The notes below the pieces were generated by a model. It did no database searches, was not told where the DNA came from, and was given only the letters and a program-made list of their open reading frames with translations. A stretch of 64,000 nt of DNA. It comes from Nocardioides islandensis. Its GTDB lineage: Bacteria > Actinomycetota > Actinomycetes > Propionibacteriales > Nocardioidaceae. The stretch is from positions 62,001 through 126,000 of the forward strand of contig NZ_JADKPN010000003.1 in the NCBI RefSeq assembly GCF_015352455.1, read 5' to 3'. The translations under genes were made by a program, and so were the position numbers. This document shows positions 27,773-37,831 of the stretch, piece after piece; the stretch's first letter is position 1; every line of letters begins with the position of its first letter.

Positions 27773-29539
27773 CTACGCGCGACGACCGGAGCACTCGGAC
27801 GTGCGCAGGTAGAGCGTGACCGCCCGGCCGTCGAACGTCTGGGCCGCGGACGGCGTGTAGCAGGAGTCCAGCAGGGACGAGGCGCCCGGGACCACGTTGG
27901 CCAGGGTGTTGGCCGGATCGATCGCGGAGAAGAACGCCGGCCCCAGCGCCTCGACGATGCAGTCCGGCGGGTTCGCCTCCAGCTCGCGCACCAGGATCCT
28001 GCCGTACTCCGCCTGGTGCGCGGTGGGGTTGATCATCCAGGTCGAGTTCACGTAGCGGCTTGCCGGGACCCAGTCGTAGGAGAGGTAGAGCTCCGACGCC
28101 CAGCCCCAGGTGAGCACCCGGCTGCCGGCCGGGCAGTCCGTCGCGAGCGGCGTCGCGTCCAGGTCCACCTCGTTCGCGAAGGACAGTCCGCCCCCGGTCA
28201 GGGCGCGACGACCCTGTCCGGCCAGGTCGCTGATGTTGCCCGGGACGACGGCCACCATGAGCATCAGCACGATCGTGGACGCGACGGCGAAGTACGTGCC
28301 CTCGATCCACCGCGGGTGGGCCGGGGTCTGGCCGGGTGCGACCAGCCTCGCGGCCACGCAGCTGGCCAGGAGGCAGCCGGCGTACAAGAAGTTGGCGTAG
28401 TGCGGGAACAGCGGGTAGATCGGGAGCAGGCACGTGACCGCGGCAGCCAGGGGTAGCAGGAACGCCGCGAGTGCCAGGGCACGAAGCAGGCGCGACCGGA
28501 CCTCGGACAGCCCCGACATGGCGAGCAGGCCCCCCAGCGTCCACGCCGCGGCGAAGGGGAACGCCGTCGCGAAGCCGGCGACACCCTGGAGCCGCTCCGG
28601 GAGCGCCGGAGCGACGATTCCCTCACGAGCCTCGCGGTGAGCGGTGTAGTCCCACATGTAGGTGAGTGGCTCGCGTGCGAAGTCGTCCAGGGTGCCGCCC
28701 AGCTGCATGAGGAGCAGGAAGACGATCGTGGGCGTGGCGAAGGCCGCGACGGCCAGCGCCGCCGACCGCACGACGGAACGGAGTACGGCGCCCGACGACG
28801 TGTCACTCGCCGCCTGCTGTCTCTCGACGCAGGCCACGAAGATGCACGCGCCCACGAGGGCCACGGCCACCGGCCCGCTCTGGGGCTTGCCCCACATGGC
28901 GAGCCCGGCTACGAGGCTGCCGGCGACCAGGCGCCACTGGCCGAGGGGTCGGCTCGGCCCGAGCATCACCAGGGCGGCGACGCAGAGGATCACGACCGGC
29001 AGCGACTCGCTCGTCATCGAGAGGTAGTCGCTCGTGCTGGGCTGGTAGCCGAGCAGCAGCACGGCAGTGGTCGGGAGCACGAGGAAGGCGGCGCGGAGAC
29101 CGCCGATCCGGCGCATCATCAGGAACCACCCCGTCGCGCCGAGCATCACGTAGGAGATGCCTCCGATGACGTGCGCCGTGACGACGGTCAGCGGCACGCC
29201 GACCCGGTCGAGCACGCCGAGCGTGAAGGGCCAGAGGAAGAGGTGGGTGCTGCTCGTGTAGCCGCTGTACGGGAAGAGGTCCTGGGCAGCACCTCGTCCT
29301 TCCGCCATCAGCTCGGCCTCGTCGGGGTTGAACAGCTGGGTGGTCCACAGCTGGTTGCCGCGCACGACCACGAGCAGCAGTGACAGGAGTCCGAAGGCCA
29401 CCACGAACTGGAGCCACGGGCGGGTCGGGAGGCCGATGCGTCGGCGCGATCCGGCGGGCGCACGGGACGGTTCGGCCTCGGTGTCCTCACTCTGTGCCTG
29501 CACGCGCCGAGATCTGGAGAGCGGGCTCATTCGGTGCAT
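27773..29539 (-). CDS. Polytopic membrane protein, GT-C/PMT-like
   Basis: The 588-residue protein has a basic cytoplasmic N-tail, a first helix at about residues 46-62, then FNPDEAELMAEGRGA, an acidic loop of the kind that holds the catalytic Asp/Glu in GT-C (PMT/ArnT-like) enzymes. About 11 further hydrophobic segments and a C-terminal extracytoplasmic domain follow. It probably uses a polyprenyl-phosphate sugar outside the membrane. It is divergent from the GtrB-like gene at 29605, with 65 bp between. ATG 29530 (MSPLSR) is an alternative start. Confidence 0.78.
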   Translation of the reverse strand: MHRMSPLSRSRRVQAQSEDTEAEPSRAPAGSRRRIGLPTRPWLQFVVAFGLLSLLLVVVRGNQLWTTQLFNPDEAELMAEGRGAAQDLFPYSGYTSSTHLFLWPFTLGVLDRVGVPLTVVTAHVIGGISYVMLGATGWFLMMRRIGGLRAAFLVLPTTAVLLLGYQPSTSDYLSMTSESLPVVILCVAALVMLGPSRPLGQWRLVAGSLVAGLAMWGKPQSGPVAVALVGACIFVACVERQQAASDTSSGAVLRSVVRSAALAVAAFATPTIVFLLLMQLGGTLDDFAREPLTYMWDYTAHREAREGIVAPALPERLQGVAGFATAFPFAAAWTLGGLLAMSGLSEVRSRLLRALALAAFLLPLAAAVTCLLPIYPLFPHYANFLYAGCLLASCVAARLVAPGQTPAHPRWIEGTYFAVASTIVLMLMVAVVPGNISDLAGQGRRALTGGGLSFANEVDLDATPLATDCPAGSRVLTWGWASELYLSYDWVPASRYVNSTWMINPTAHQAEYGRILVRELEANPPDCIVEALGPAFFSAIDPANTLANVVPGASSLLDSCYTPSAAQTFDGRAVTLYLRTSECSGRRA

Positions 29540-29604
29540 GATGCAGCATCACCGCGTGCGGACCGTCGCCGAGAGCGGTCCGTCTGCTCAGGTACCCTCG
29601 CCGC

Positions 29605-30639
29605 GTGTCGCACGCGTCGGAGGACCCACCCCCGGTGGCGACCCACACGGTCTCCGTCGTCATCCCGGTCTACCAGGGCGAGAAGACGCTCGAGGTCCTC
29701 GTCCAGGAGCTGCTGGCGTTGGGCCACGACGCCCGGACGCCGGGCGGCCATCGGTTCGAGGTCAGCGAGGTGCTCCTCGTCTTCGACCACGGGCCGGACG
29801 GCTCGGCCGAGGTGATCCGCCGGCTGGCCGAGGAGCAGTCCGTGGTGCGCCCGATCTGGCTGAGCCGCAACTTCGGCCAGCACGCGGCGACGCTGGCCGG
29901 CATGGCGTCCTCCGGTGGCGACTGGATCGTCACCATGGACGAGGACGGTCAGCACGACCCGGCCGACCTGCCGCGCATGCTCGACGTCGCCATGGCCGAG
30001 CACGCCCCCCTCGTGTACGCCGAGCCGACCAACCCGCCGCCGCACGGCCCGGTCCGCAACGCCGCCTCGAAGGCTGCCAAGTGGCTGTTCGTCCGGGTGC
30101 TGTCCAGTGGCCAGGTCCCGTCGTTCGAGAGCTATCGACTCGTCCTCGGCGAGCTCGGGCGCAGCGTCGCCGCCTACGCCGGCTCCGGTGTCTACCTGGA
30201 CGTCGCGATCGGGTGGGTCGCCGACCGGTCGGCTCGGTGTCCGGTGCGGCTCCGCCAGGAAGGACGGGCCTCCGGGTACTCCTTCCGGCGTCTCCTGTCG
30301 CACTTCTGGCGGCTGGTCCTCTCGTCGGGCACCCGCACGCTCCGGCTGGTCAGCGTGACCGGCGTGGTCTTCGCCGTGCTCGGCTTCGTGCTGGCGGCGT
30401 ACTACACGTTGACGCGGCTGACCACGGACCAGGTCGTCCAGGGGTGGACGTCCACGATGGTCGCCGTGCTCGTGGGCACCGGCATGGTGCTCTTCGCCCT
30501 CGGGGTGATCGCCGAGTACGTCGGCGTGGCCGTCAGCATGGCGATGGGCAAGCCGCCGTACCTGATCGCCACCGACCCGGAACGCGGGCCGCTCGGACGC
30601 AGACTGAACGACGCACCGCTCCGCGACAGCCGGCGATGA
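29605..30639 (+). CDS. GtrB-like GT2 glycosyltransferase with two C-terminal membrane helices
   Basis: The 344-residue protein starts at GTG. Its GT-A domain shows SVVIPVYQGEKTL, LSRNFGQHAATLAGM and MDEDGQHDPADLP (metal site). Two hydrophobic helices (about residues 252-272 and 287-312) close the protein, as in GtrB/ArnC-type undecaprenyl-phosphate sugar synthases. It would load a polyprenyl phosphate with a sugar for the nearby GT-C enzyme. Its stop overlaps the ATG of the epimerase gene (ATGA). Confidence 0.9.
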   Translation: MSHASEDPPPVATHTVSVVIPVYQGEKTLEVLVQELLALGHDARTPGGHRFEVSEVLLVFDHGPDGSAEVIRRLAEEQSVVRPIWLSRNFGQHAATLAGMASSGGDWIVTMDEDGQHDPADLPRMLDVAMAEHAPLVYAEPTNPPPHGPVRNAASKAAKWLFVRVLSSGQVPSFESYRLVLGELGRSVAAYAGSGVYLDVAIGWVADRSARCPVRLRQEGRASGYSFRRLLSHFWRLVLSSGTRTLRLVSVTGVVFAVLGFVLAAYYTLTRLTTDQVVQGWTSTMVAVLVGTGMVLFALGVIAEYVGVAVSMAMGKPPYLIATDPERGPLGRRLNDAPLRDSRR

Positions 30640-31568
30640 TCTCCTGGGTGGTCGGGGCGGGCGGGCTGCTGGGCGGCTGCGTCGCCCGGGCGCTCGAGCG
30701 CGACTCCCCTCTGTGGGCGCCGGCCGCGCCGATCGCGTGGTCGGACCCCGGCCAGGCCGTGGACCAGCTCCGTGGCGGGGCGCAGGAGCTCCTCGCGGTC
30801 GCGGGCGACCGGCCCTGGCAGGTCGCCTGGTGTGCGGGGGCCGGGGTCACGGCCTCGGGTCGCGACCACCTTGATCGGGAGCTCCAGTACCTCGACGCCC
30901 TCCTGGACGGACTGCGGGGCCCGCGGCCGGGCACGTTCTTCCTCGCCTCCTCGGCCGGGGCGCTGTACGCCGGCGCCCAGGCGCCGCCCTTCGACGAGCA
31001 CACGCCCGTCGCGCCGATCTCGGAGTACGGCTGGGTGAAGGTCGAGATGGAGTCGCGGACCCGCACCTGGGCGGCGGAGACCGGTGGCCGGGTCGTGGTC
31101 GGGCGGATCGCCAACCTCTACGGACCGGGCCAGGGGCTGGAGAAGCCGCAGGGCCTGATCTCGCAGATCATCCGGGCGCACCTGCTCCGCACGCCGATCT
31201 CGATCTACGTCCCCCTCGACACGATGCGCGACTACCTCTACGCACCGGACTGCGGCGAGCTGGTGCGCGACGTGCTGCGACGCCTGCACGAGGAAGACCT
31301 GCCCGCAGGGACGGTGGTGACCAAGATCCTGGCCTCGCACCAGCACCTGACGGTGGGCCGGATCCTGGCCGAGCTGCGCCGCATGTTCAAGCGCAGCCCG
31401 CAGGTCGTCCTGGGCTCGTCGCCGCAGGCCGCCCTCCAGGCGCGCGACCTGAGGCTGCGGTCGCGGGTGTGGCCCGAGCTGGACCGGCGCCAGCTCACGC
31501 CTCTGGGGGTCGGCGCCCTGGCCACCACCGCGCACCTGCGGGCCGTCCAGCGCGCCGGGCGCCTCTGA
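30636..31568 (+). CDS. NAD-dependent epimerase/dehydratase
   Basis: The 310-residue extended SDR has a GxxGxxG motif (GAGGLLG) at its start, the SSAGALYAG segment, a YGWVKVEME block with Tyr-x-x-x-Lys, and RIANLYGPGQG. It is translationally coupled to the GtrB-like gene. It may convert the sugar carried by that enzyme or its nucleotide precursor. The gene closes the island; the next gene (31603) belongs to the conserved housekeeping block. Confidence 0.86.
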   Translation: MISWVVGAGGLLGGCVARALERDSPLWAPAAPIAWSDPGQAVDQLRGGAQELLAVAGDRPWQVAWCAGAGVTASGRDHLDRELQYLDALLDGLRGPRPGTFFLASSAGALYAGAQAPPFDEHTPVAPISEYGWVKVEMESRTRTWAAETGGRVVVGRIANLYGPGQGLEKPQGLISQIIRAHLLRTPISIYVPLDTMRDYLYAPDCGELVRDVLRRLHEEDLPAGTVVTKILASHQHLTVGRILAELRRMFKRSPQVVLGSSPQAALQARDLRLRSRVWPELDRRQLTPLGVGALATTAHLRAVQRAGRL

Positions 31569-31602
31569 CGAGGCTCGGACCCCGCGTCGGTAGCGTGGGG
31601 CG

Positions 31603-32316
31603 GTGCCCGACGCGCCCCCCCACCAGCAGGCTCCGCCCGTGCAGCGGCTGCGGATCCGCTACGCCAAGCGCGGCCGGCTGCGGTTCACCAGCCACCGCGA
31701 CTTCAGCCGCGCCTTCGAGCGGGCGGTGTTCCGGGCCCGCATCCCGATGGCGTACTCCTCGGGCTTCAACCCCCACCCGCGCATCTCCTACGCCGGCGCC
31801 GCGCCGACCGGGGCGGCGAGCGAGGCCGAGTACTTGGAGATCGCGCTGGCCCAGGTCATCGACGCCGACGACGTACGCCGTGCCCTCGACGAGGCCCTCC
31901 CCGACGGGCTCGACGTGCTCGAGGTCGTCGAGGCGGCACCCGGGGCGCTCGCGGACCGGTTGGTCGCGAGCCGCTGGCTGCTCGTCGTCGACGCGCCTCC
32001 CGCCGACACGCAGGCGGCGGTGACCGACTTTCTCGCCGTCGACGCGGTCCCCGTGGAGCGGATGACGAAGAAGGGGATGCGCACCTTCGACTGTCGGGCC
32101 GCCGTCGTGGCGCTCACCGCGCGGGAACGGGAGCAGGGCGGCACCGAGCTGGACCTGACGCTGCGCCACACCGTCCCGGCCGTCCGTCCCGACGACGTGC
32201 TCACCGGTCTCGGCGAGGTCGCGGGCCTCCGGCCGGACACGCCGCCGCTGGTCACGCGGCTGCGCCAGGGACCCCTCGACGAGGCGACCGGCGAGGTCGG
32301 GGACCCGCTCGGATAG
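31603..32316 (+). CDS. TIGR03936-family radical SAM-associated protein (DUF2344)
   Basis: The 237-residue protein starts at GTG and shows the family signature near its start: IRYAKRGRLRFTSHRDF and SSGFNPHPRISYA. In actinobacteria it is usually adjacent to the TIGR03960 radical SAM protein (here at 1-1647) and followed by the ribonuclease E/G gene, as it is here on the downstream side. The molecular role is unknown; a link to RNA modification is inferred from the conserved neighbours. Confidence 0.93.
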   Translation: MPDAPPHQQAPPVQRLRIRYAKRGRLRFTSHRDFSRAFERAVFRARIPMAYSSGFNPHPRISYAGAAPTGAASEAEYLEIALAQVIDADDVRRALDEALPDGLDVLEVVEAAPGALADRLVASRWLLVVDAPPADTQAAVTDFLAVDAVPVERMTKKGMRTFDCRAAVVALTAREREQGGTELDLTLRHTVPAVRPDDVLTGLGEVAGLRPDTPPLVTRLRQGPLDEATGEVGDPLG

Positions 32317-32670
32317 TCCATGAATGGCCGGAGGGTGGTCCGGCTGTGCGATACTGGCCGCGGCCGACCCGGGCTCCTGCAGCCGGATCGACCCGACGAC
32401 GTTCTCGCCGGACCCGCCGCTGCTCGACGGGGTCGGCACACCGGGAACCGTTCGTCGCCAGACCGCGACGCGGCCGTGGGGAGCGGGTGACAGGCGCTCC
32501 TCGAGTGACGGCCCGGCGACCGCGGCAGGTGAACGGCCGGACTCCCGTGACGCACACCGCGGAGGGTGTCGCCGCCGTACCAGACTTTGCTCCGCCGCCC
32601 TGAGGATGCGGGTGGTGGGGCCATACACGACCCGGAGCGGTGCGCCGCACCGGGCGGAGGAGAGCACCAC
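32317..32670 (+). promoter_or_regulatory. Long leader region upstream of the RNase E/G gene
   Basis: This 354-bp stretch has no supported gene. A 6-bp hairpin, GCCGGA/TCCGGC (32327-32344), follows the TIGR03936 stop and may end that transcript. The remainder is GC-rich with several potential stems and ends in a strong ribosome site (GGAGGAG) before ATG 32671. It could be a structured 5' leader; rne in E. coli is autoregulated through its leader, but no such element is recognised here. Confidence 0.45.
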
Positions 32671-35406
32671 ATGCTCGACAGCGACGACACCCCCACCGTC
32701 GACGAAGCCGCTCAGGCCGTCTCGTCGACCGACGAGCCCGCCGAGAAGCCGAAGAAGGCCGCCAAGAGGGCGCCGGCGAAGAAGGCCGCGGCCAAGAAGA
32801 CCGCCGCCAAGAAGACCGCGGCGAAGAAGGCCACCGCCACGGCGACCGTGGAGCCCAGCGTGGAGCCCAGCGCCGAACCCAGCGCCGAGCCCGCCGCGGA
32901 CGAGGCTCCGGCCAAGCCGAAGCGCACGCGCAAGAAGGCCGTCGCGACCCCGGTCGACGAGGCCCCCGCCGGGGACGCCCCGGCAGGCGAGGAGTCGGCG
33001 CCCGGCGCCGTCCCGCTCTTCCAGGTGCCCGAGGCCAAGCCCGCGCGCCGCAGCCGCAAGAAGGCCGCCGCCGCGCCGCCCGCCGACGAGGAGACCCCAG
33101 CCGAGGAGGCGCCCGCAGCCGAGCCCGGTGAGTCAGTCGAGTCAGCCGACGACGGTGGCGACGAGGGCACCGCGGGGCGCCGGCGTCGTCGCCGTGGCGG
33201 CCGCCGCCGCCGCAAGTCCACCGACTCCGCCGAGGGTGGCGACGACGAGCAGACCGACGGCGAGCCCGAGGCCGACCAATCCGACGAGAGCGCCGAGTCG
33301 GCGGGGGACAGCACCACCTCGCGTCGCCGTCGTCGCCGCCGCCGTGCCGGCGACGACTCGGGCGACGGCACCCCGGACGACCCGCAGAACACCGTCACCC
33401 GCGTACGCCGCGGCCGCAGCGCCGAGGACGAGATCACCGCGGTCTCCGGCTCCACCCGCCTGGAGGCCAAGAAGCAGCGGCGCCGTGAGGGCCGCGAGGC
33501 CGGCCGCCGCCGCGCGCCGATCGTCAGCGAGGCGGAGTTCCTCGCCCGCCGCGAGTCGGTCGAGCGGGTCATGGTGGTCCGCCAGCGCGAGGACCTCACC
33601 CAGATCGGCGTGCTCGAGGACAAGGTCCTCGTCGAGCACTACGTCGCCCGCGAGTCGCAGACCTCGCTGATCGGCAACGTGTACCTCGGCCGCGTGCAGA
33701 ACGTCCTGCCCTCCATGGAGGCGGCGTTCGTCGACATCGGCAAGGGCCGCAACGCCGTGCTGTACGCCGGCGAGGTCAACTGGTCCGCGCTCGGGCACCC
33801 CGAGGGCCAGCCGCGCAAGATCGAGTCGGTGCTCAGCTCCGGTCAGCAGATCCTGGTGCAGGTCACCAAGGACCCGATCGGCCACAAGGGCGCCCGCCTC
33901 ACCAGCCAGGTCAGCCTGGCGGGCCGCTTCCTGGTGTACGTGCCGGACGGCACCACCTCCGGCATCTCCCGCAAGCTGCCCGACACCGAGCGCAACCGCC
34001 TCAAGACACTGCTCAAGGAGATCGTCCCCGACACCGCGGGCGTCATCGTCCGCACCGCCGCCGAGGGCGCCAGCGAGGACGAGCTGACCCGTGACGTGGA
34101 GCGGCTCAAGGCCCGCTGGGAGGACATCGAGAAGAAGGCCAAGGGCAGTGCCCCACAGCTGCTGTACGGCGAGCCGGACCTGACCCTCAAGGTGGTCCGG
34201 GACCTGTTCACCGAGGACTTCACCAAGCTCGTCATCGAGGGCGACGACGCCTGGGAGACCGTGCAGGGCTACGTCCAGCACGTCGCCCCGGACCTCGAGG
34301 ACCGGCTCGAGCGCTACCGCCCCGACGAGCACGACGGGCGCGACGTGTTCGCGGCGTACCGCCTCGACGAGCAGATCCACAAGGGCCTGGACCGCAAGGT
34401 GTGGCTGCCCTCCGGTGGCTCGCTGATCATCGACCGCACCGAGGCGATGACCGTCGTCGACGTGAACACCGGCAAGTTCACCGGCTCCGGGGGCAACCTC
34501 GAGGAGACCGTCACCAAGAACAACCTGGAGGCGGCCGAGGAGATCGTCCGCCAGCTCCGGCTGCGCGACATCGGCGGCATCATCGTCGTCGACTTCATCG
34601 ACATGGTGCTGGAGTCCAACCGCGACCTGGTGCTGCGCCGGCTGGTGGAGTGCCTGGGTCGCGACCGCACGCGTCACCAGGTCGCCGAGGTGACCTCGCT
34701 CGGTCTGGTGCAGATGACCCGCAAGCGGATCGGCACCGGCCTGCTGGAGTCCTTCAGCCACGAGTGCGAGCACTGCCACGGACGCGGTCTCATCGTCGAG
34801 GACGCACCGGTCGAGCCGCGCCGCGTCGAGGACGACGGCGCCCGCCGCGGCCGTCGTGGCCGTGGTCGCGGTGGTGAGCAGCAGGGCAGCGGCAACGGGA
34901 ACGGCCGCTCGTCGGCACCCTCGCCGAGGGACGTCGCCGCGATGGCCAAGCACCACGAGCACCCCGACGACTCCGGCGACGAGCACGACGAGCAGGACGA
35001 CGAGCAGGGCGACCAGCCCTGGCCGTCCGACGTCGAGTCGGCCGAGGCCGAGGTGGAGGCCACCGAGGTGGAGGTCGTGGCCGCCGAGGCGCCCGACGTG
35101 GAGGTCCCCGAGGTCGAGGCCGAGGAGCCCGAGGACGAGCCGGACGACGAGCCGGAGGACGAGCAGCCGCCCGCGCCTCCCGTCGCCCCGGAGCCGCCCA
35201 AGGTCGTCACCCGGACCCGCCGCCGGGCCGCCAGCCGACCCGCCGGCCCGCCGGTCGTGACCGTGGCCGAGCCCGAGGACACCCCCGGCGCCGTCCTGGT
35301 CGCCGACGCTCCCACCGTCGACGACGCCGACGCCCGGGACCACGACGAGCACGCCGCCCCCCCGCTGCACGTCCCGATCAAGAAGCGGGGCTCGCGCAAG
35401 CGCTGA
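32671..35406 (+). CDS. rne: Ribonuclease E/G with Lys/Ala-rich N-terminal extension
   Basis: The 911-residue protein starts at ATG 32671, chosen for GGAGGAG just upstream. A disordered N-terminal extension of about 270 residues has histone-like AAKKT repeats, EPSAEPS repeats and arginine runs. The S1 domain (about 331-410) leads to the DNase I-like catalytic region with metal-binding Asp597 (within DVNTGKF) and Asp641 (VVDFIDM). The zinc-link CEHC (Cys699, Cys702) joins protomers. An acidic C-terminal tail of about 200 residues follows. It cleaves AU-rich single-stranded RNA in rRNA maturation and mRNA decay. Position before rplU-rpmA-obgE is typical. Also called rng/rns in related genomes. 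Confidence 0.95.
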   Translation: MLDSDDTPTVDEAAQAVSSTDEPAEKPKKAAKRAPAKKAAAKKTAAKKTAAKKATATATVEPSVEPSAEPSAEPAADEAPAKPKRTRKKAVATPVDEAPAGDAPAGEESAPGAVPLFQVPEAKPARRSRKKAAAAPPADEETPAEEAPAAEPGESVESADDGGDEGTAGRRRRRRGGRRRRKSTDSAEGGDDEQTDGEPEADQSDESAESAGDSTTSRRRRRRRRAGDDSGDGTPDDPQNTVTRVRRGRSAEDEITAVSGSTRLEAKKQRRREGREAGRRRAPIVSEAEFLARRESVERVMVVRQREDLTQIGVLEDKVLVEHYVARESQTSLIGNVYLGRVQNVLPSMEAAFVDIGKGRNAVLYAGEVNWSALGHPEGQPRKIESVLSSGQQILVQVTKDPIGHKGARLTSQVSLAGRFLVYVPDGTTSGISRKLPDTERNRLKTLLKEIVPDTAGVIVRTAAEGASEDELTRDVERLKARWEDIEKKAKGSAPQLLYGEPDLTLKVVRDLFTEDFTKLVIEGDDAWETVQGYVQHVAPDLEDRLERYRPDEHDGRDVFAAYRLDEQIHKGLDRKVWLPSGGSLIIDRTEAMTVVDVNTGKFTGSGGNLEETVTKNNLEAAEEIVRQLRLRDIGGIIVVDFIDMVLESNRDLVLRRLVECLGRDRTRHQVAEVTSLGLVQMTRKRIGTGLLESFSHECEHCHGRGLIVEDAPVEPRRVEDDGARRGRRGRGRGGEQQGSGNGNGRSSAPSPRDVAAMAKHHEHPDDSGDEHDEQDDEQGDQPWPSDVESAEAEVEATEVEVVAAEAPDVEVPEVEAEEPEDEPDDEPEDEQPPAPPVAPEPPKVVTRTRRRAASRPAGPPVVTVAEPEDTPGAVLVADAPTVDDADARDHDEHAAPPLHVPIKKRGSRKR

Positions 35407-35435
35407 CCTGCGGGGCTGACCTGGCGGTTGTCGTT

Positions 35436-35464
35436 TTGCACGGCGTCGGGCCGGTCCGTACGAT
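35436..35464 (+). promoter_or_regulatory. Sigma-70-type promoter for rplU-rpmA
   Basis: A -35 box TTGCAC (35436-35441) and a -10 box TACGAT (35459-35464) are separated by 17 bp, in the 169-bp gap between rne and rplU. The predicted leader of about 105 nt could hold ribosomal-protein autoregulation, but no known leader motif was recognised. Confidence 0.65.
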
Positions 35465-35575
35465 GGACCCTCGGTGCGTTGACGCGTGCCCACGCCGCGT
35501 GCGCGCCGTTCGCGCTGGCTCGCGGCCCACCCCAGATCAGTTGTGACAGATCAGTAAGTGACGAAGGAGACCGCG

Positions 35576-35878
35576 GTGTACGCGATCGTGCGCGCAGGCG
35601 CCAAGCAGCAGAAGGTTGCCGTCGGCGACGTCATCGAGATCGACAAGGTCACGACCGCTGTCGGCGACACGCTGACCCTGCCCGTCGTGATGGTCGTGGA
35701 CGGCGAGAAGGTCACCGCCACCGGCCTGGACAAGGCGGGCGTGACGGTCGAGGTCCTCGGCGCCACCAAGGGTCCCAAGATCATCATCCAGAAGTACAAG
35801 AACAAGACCGGCTACAAGAAGCGCCAGGGTCACCGCCAGAAGTACACCCAGGTCAAGGTCACCGACATCTCCGTCTGA
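35576..35878 (+). CDS. rplU: 50S ribosomal protein L21
   Basis: The 100-residue protein [13 protein letters not shown]... matches L21 from end to end, with the C-terminal [14 protein letters not shown]-binding region. GTG at 35576 is chosen because AAGGAG lies 7 nt before it and it restores the canonical N-terminus; an upstream GTG at 35558 adds six residues without a ribosome site. It binds 23S rRNA domain VI region of the large subunit. It is cotranscribed with rpmA, 48 bp downstream. Confidence 0.97.
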   Translation: MYAIVRAGAKQQKVAVGDVIEIDKVTTAVGDTLTLPVVMVVDGEKVTATGLDKAGVTVEVLGATKGPKIIIQKYKNKTGYKKRQGHRQKYTQVKVTDISV

Positions 35879-35926
35879 GCCCCGTTCGTCCGTTCCGGGC
35901 TCCCAGCACATCAAGGACTGATCCTC

Positions 35927-36181
35927 ATGGCACACAAGAAGGGTGCGGCCTCCACCAAGAACGGTCGCGACTCCAACAGCCAGCGCCTCGGCGTCAAGCG
36001 CTTCGGCGGCCAGGTCGTCAACGCCGGCGAGATCATCGTCCGCCAGCGGGGCACCCACTTCCACCCAGGCACCGGTGTGGGCCGTGGCGGTGACGACACC
36101 CTGTTCGCGCTGGTCGACGGTGCGGTCGAGTTCGGCACCCGCCGCGGTCGCCGGGTGATCAACATCGTCCCGGGTGAGTGA
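35927..36181 (+). CDS. rpmA: 50S ribosomal protein L27
   Basis: The 84-residue protein has the [19 protein letters not shown] start and QRGTHFHPG core typical of L27. The N-terminus begins directly with the mature-like AHKKG, without the cleavable extension found in Firmicutes. L27 reaches the peptidyl-transferase centre through this tail. It follows rplU in the same transcript and is closed by a strong terminator. Confidence 0.98.
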   Translation: MAHKKGAASTKNGRDSNSQRLGVKRFGGQVVNAGEIIVRQRGTHFHPGTGVGRGGDDTLFALVDGAVEFGTRRGRRVINIVPGE

Positions 36182-36205
36182 CGACGCTCGTCACCTCCTG
36201 ACTCT

Positions 36206-36242
36206 CGAAGGGCGTCCCGTTCCGGGGCGCCCTTCGTCTTTT
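36206..36242 (+). terminator. Intrinsic terminator after rpmA
   Basis: The arms CGAAGGGCG (36206-36214) and CGCCCTTCG (36228-36236), with an inner CCCG/CGGG pair, are followed by TCTTTT. This is the clearest rho-independent terminator in the window and separates rplU-rpmA from obgE. Confidence 0.9.
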
Positions 36243-36292
36243 CCCATCCTCGACAAGCCCGGCTCCACAAGCTCGATCGGCGGTACCTGACC

Positions 36293-37831
36293 ATGGCAGT
36301 CCCCACCTTCGTCGACCGCGTGACGCTGCACGTCAGCGCCGGGCGCGGCGGCAACGGCGTGGCCTCGGTGCACCGCGAGAAGTTCAAGCCCCTGGGTGGC
36401 CCCGACGGCGGCAACGGCGGGCCCGGCGGCTCGGTCATCCTGCGCGTCGACCCGGACGTGACCACGCTCCTGGAGTACCACCACAGCCCGCGTCGCAAGG
36501 CCGACAACGGGGCCCAGGGTGCGGGCGGCCACCGCAACGGCGCCCACGGGGAGGACCTGGTGCTGCCGGTCCCGGACGGCACGGTCGTCCACGACGCTCG
36601 CACCGGTGAGGTGCTCGCCGACATGGTCGGGCCCGGCACCGAGCTCGTCGTCGCCCAGGGCGGTCGGGGCGGCCTCGGCAACGCGGCCCTCGCGAGCAGC
36701 AAGCGCAAGGCGCCCGGGTTCGCCCTCCTCGGCGAGCGGGGGACCGAGCTGCAGATCCGCCTCGAGCTCAAGGTGGTGGCCGACATCGGGCTGGTCGGGT
36801 TCCCGAGCGCCGGCAAGTCCAGCCTGATCGCCGCGATCTCCCGGGCCCGCCCCAAGATCGCCGACTACCCCTTCACCACGCTGGTGCCGAACCTCGGCGT
36901 GGTCACGGCCGGCGACACGACGTTCACCGTCGCCGACGTGCCCGGTCTCATCGAGGGCGCCAGCGAGGGTCGCGGCCTCGGCCACGACTTCCTGCGCCAC
37001 GTCGAGCGCTGCGCGGCCATCGTGCACGTCATCGACACCGCCACCCTCGAGCCCGGCCGCAACCCGGTCGAGGACCTCGACGTCATCGAGAACGAGCTGT
37101 CCCGGTACGGCGGCCTCGACGACCGCCCCCGCCTGGTCGCGCTCAACAAGGTCGACGTCCCCGACGGGTCCGACATCGCCGACATGGTCGTCGACGACCT
37201 GCACGAGCGCGGCCTCCAGGTCTTCAAGGTGTCCGCCGCCAGCGGCGCCGGCCTGCGGGAGCTCACCTTCGCCATGGCCGAGATCGTGCGGGCGGCCCGG
37301 GCCGCGCGGCCGGTGGTCGAGGCCCAGCGGATCGTGATCCGGCCGGCGTCGGCCGACGGAGCGGACGACTTCTCGGTGACGGCCACCGACCAGGGCTGGC
37401 AGGTGCGCGGCGAGAAGCCCGAGCGCTGGGTGCGCCAGACCGACTTCGCCAACGACGAGGCCGTGGGCTTCCTCGCCGACCGCCTCAACCGGCTCGGGGT
37501 GGAGAAGCGGCTGGTCGAGTCGGGGGCCCAGGAGGGCGACACCGTCCTCATCGGCCACCCGGACGACGCCGTCGTCTTCGACTTCAAGCCCAGCATCGAG
37601 GCCGGCGCCGAGATCCTCGGCCGCCGCGGCGAGGACCAGCGCTTCGAGGAGAAGCGGCCGGCCGCGCGACGCCGCCGCGAGATCGACGAGGCGATGCCGG
37701 AGCGTGGCGAGGCCGAGGCCCGCGCCGACGTCGCGCGCCGGCTCGACGAGAAGCGCAAGACACACACCGGCCCGATGTCGTACGTGATCGGGTCGAAGGA
37801 CGACCCCGACCGGGTGGACGAGGACGACTGA
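36293..37831 (+). CDS. obgE: Obg family GTPase CgtA
   Basis: The 512-residue protein has the glycine-rich Obg fold (about residues 1-158, with GRGGNGV and [12 protein letters not shown]), a G domain with P-loop GFPSAGKS (169-176), [10 protein letters not shown] as switch II and NKVD as G4, then the OCT domain (about 350-425) and a charged C-terminal extension of about 85 residues as in actinobacteria. It takes part in late 50S assembly and stress control. Its stop shares one base with the ATG of proB. Confidence 0.97.
   Translation: MAVPTFVDRVTLHVSAGRGGNGVASVHREKFKPLGGPDGGNGGPGGSVILRVDPDVTTLLEYHHSPRRKADNGAQGAGGHRNGAHGEDLVLPVPDGTVVHDARTGEVLADMVGPGTELVVAQGGRGGLGNAALASSKRKAPGFALLGERGTELQIRLELKVVADIGLVGFPSAGKSSLIAAISRARPKIADYPFTTLVPNLGVVTAGDTTFTVADVPGLIEGASEGRGLGHDFLRHVERCAAIVHVIDTATLEPGRNPVEDLDVIENELSRYGGLDDRPRLVALNKVDVPDGSDIADMVVDDLHERGLQVFKVSAASGAGLRELTFAMAEIVRAARAARPVVEAQRIVIRPASADGADDFSVTATDQGWQVRGEKPERWVRQTDFANDEAVGFLADRLNRLGVEKRLVESGAQEGDTVLIGHPDDAVVFDFKPSIEAGAEILGRRGEDQRFEEKRPAARRRREIDEAMPERGEAEARADVARRLDEKRKTHTGPMSYVIGSKDDPDRVDEDD

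Noticed and set aside
8245..31568. Prophage or insertion-sequence island
   Set aside because: No transposase, integrase, terminase, tRNA attachment site or terminal repeats were seen in or around the polysaccharide genes.
32317..32670. A small gene or a known riboswitch in the rne leader
   Set aside because: No frame has a ribosome site with a convincing protein, and no riboswitch core could be recognised.
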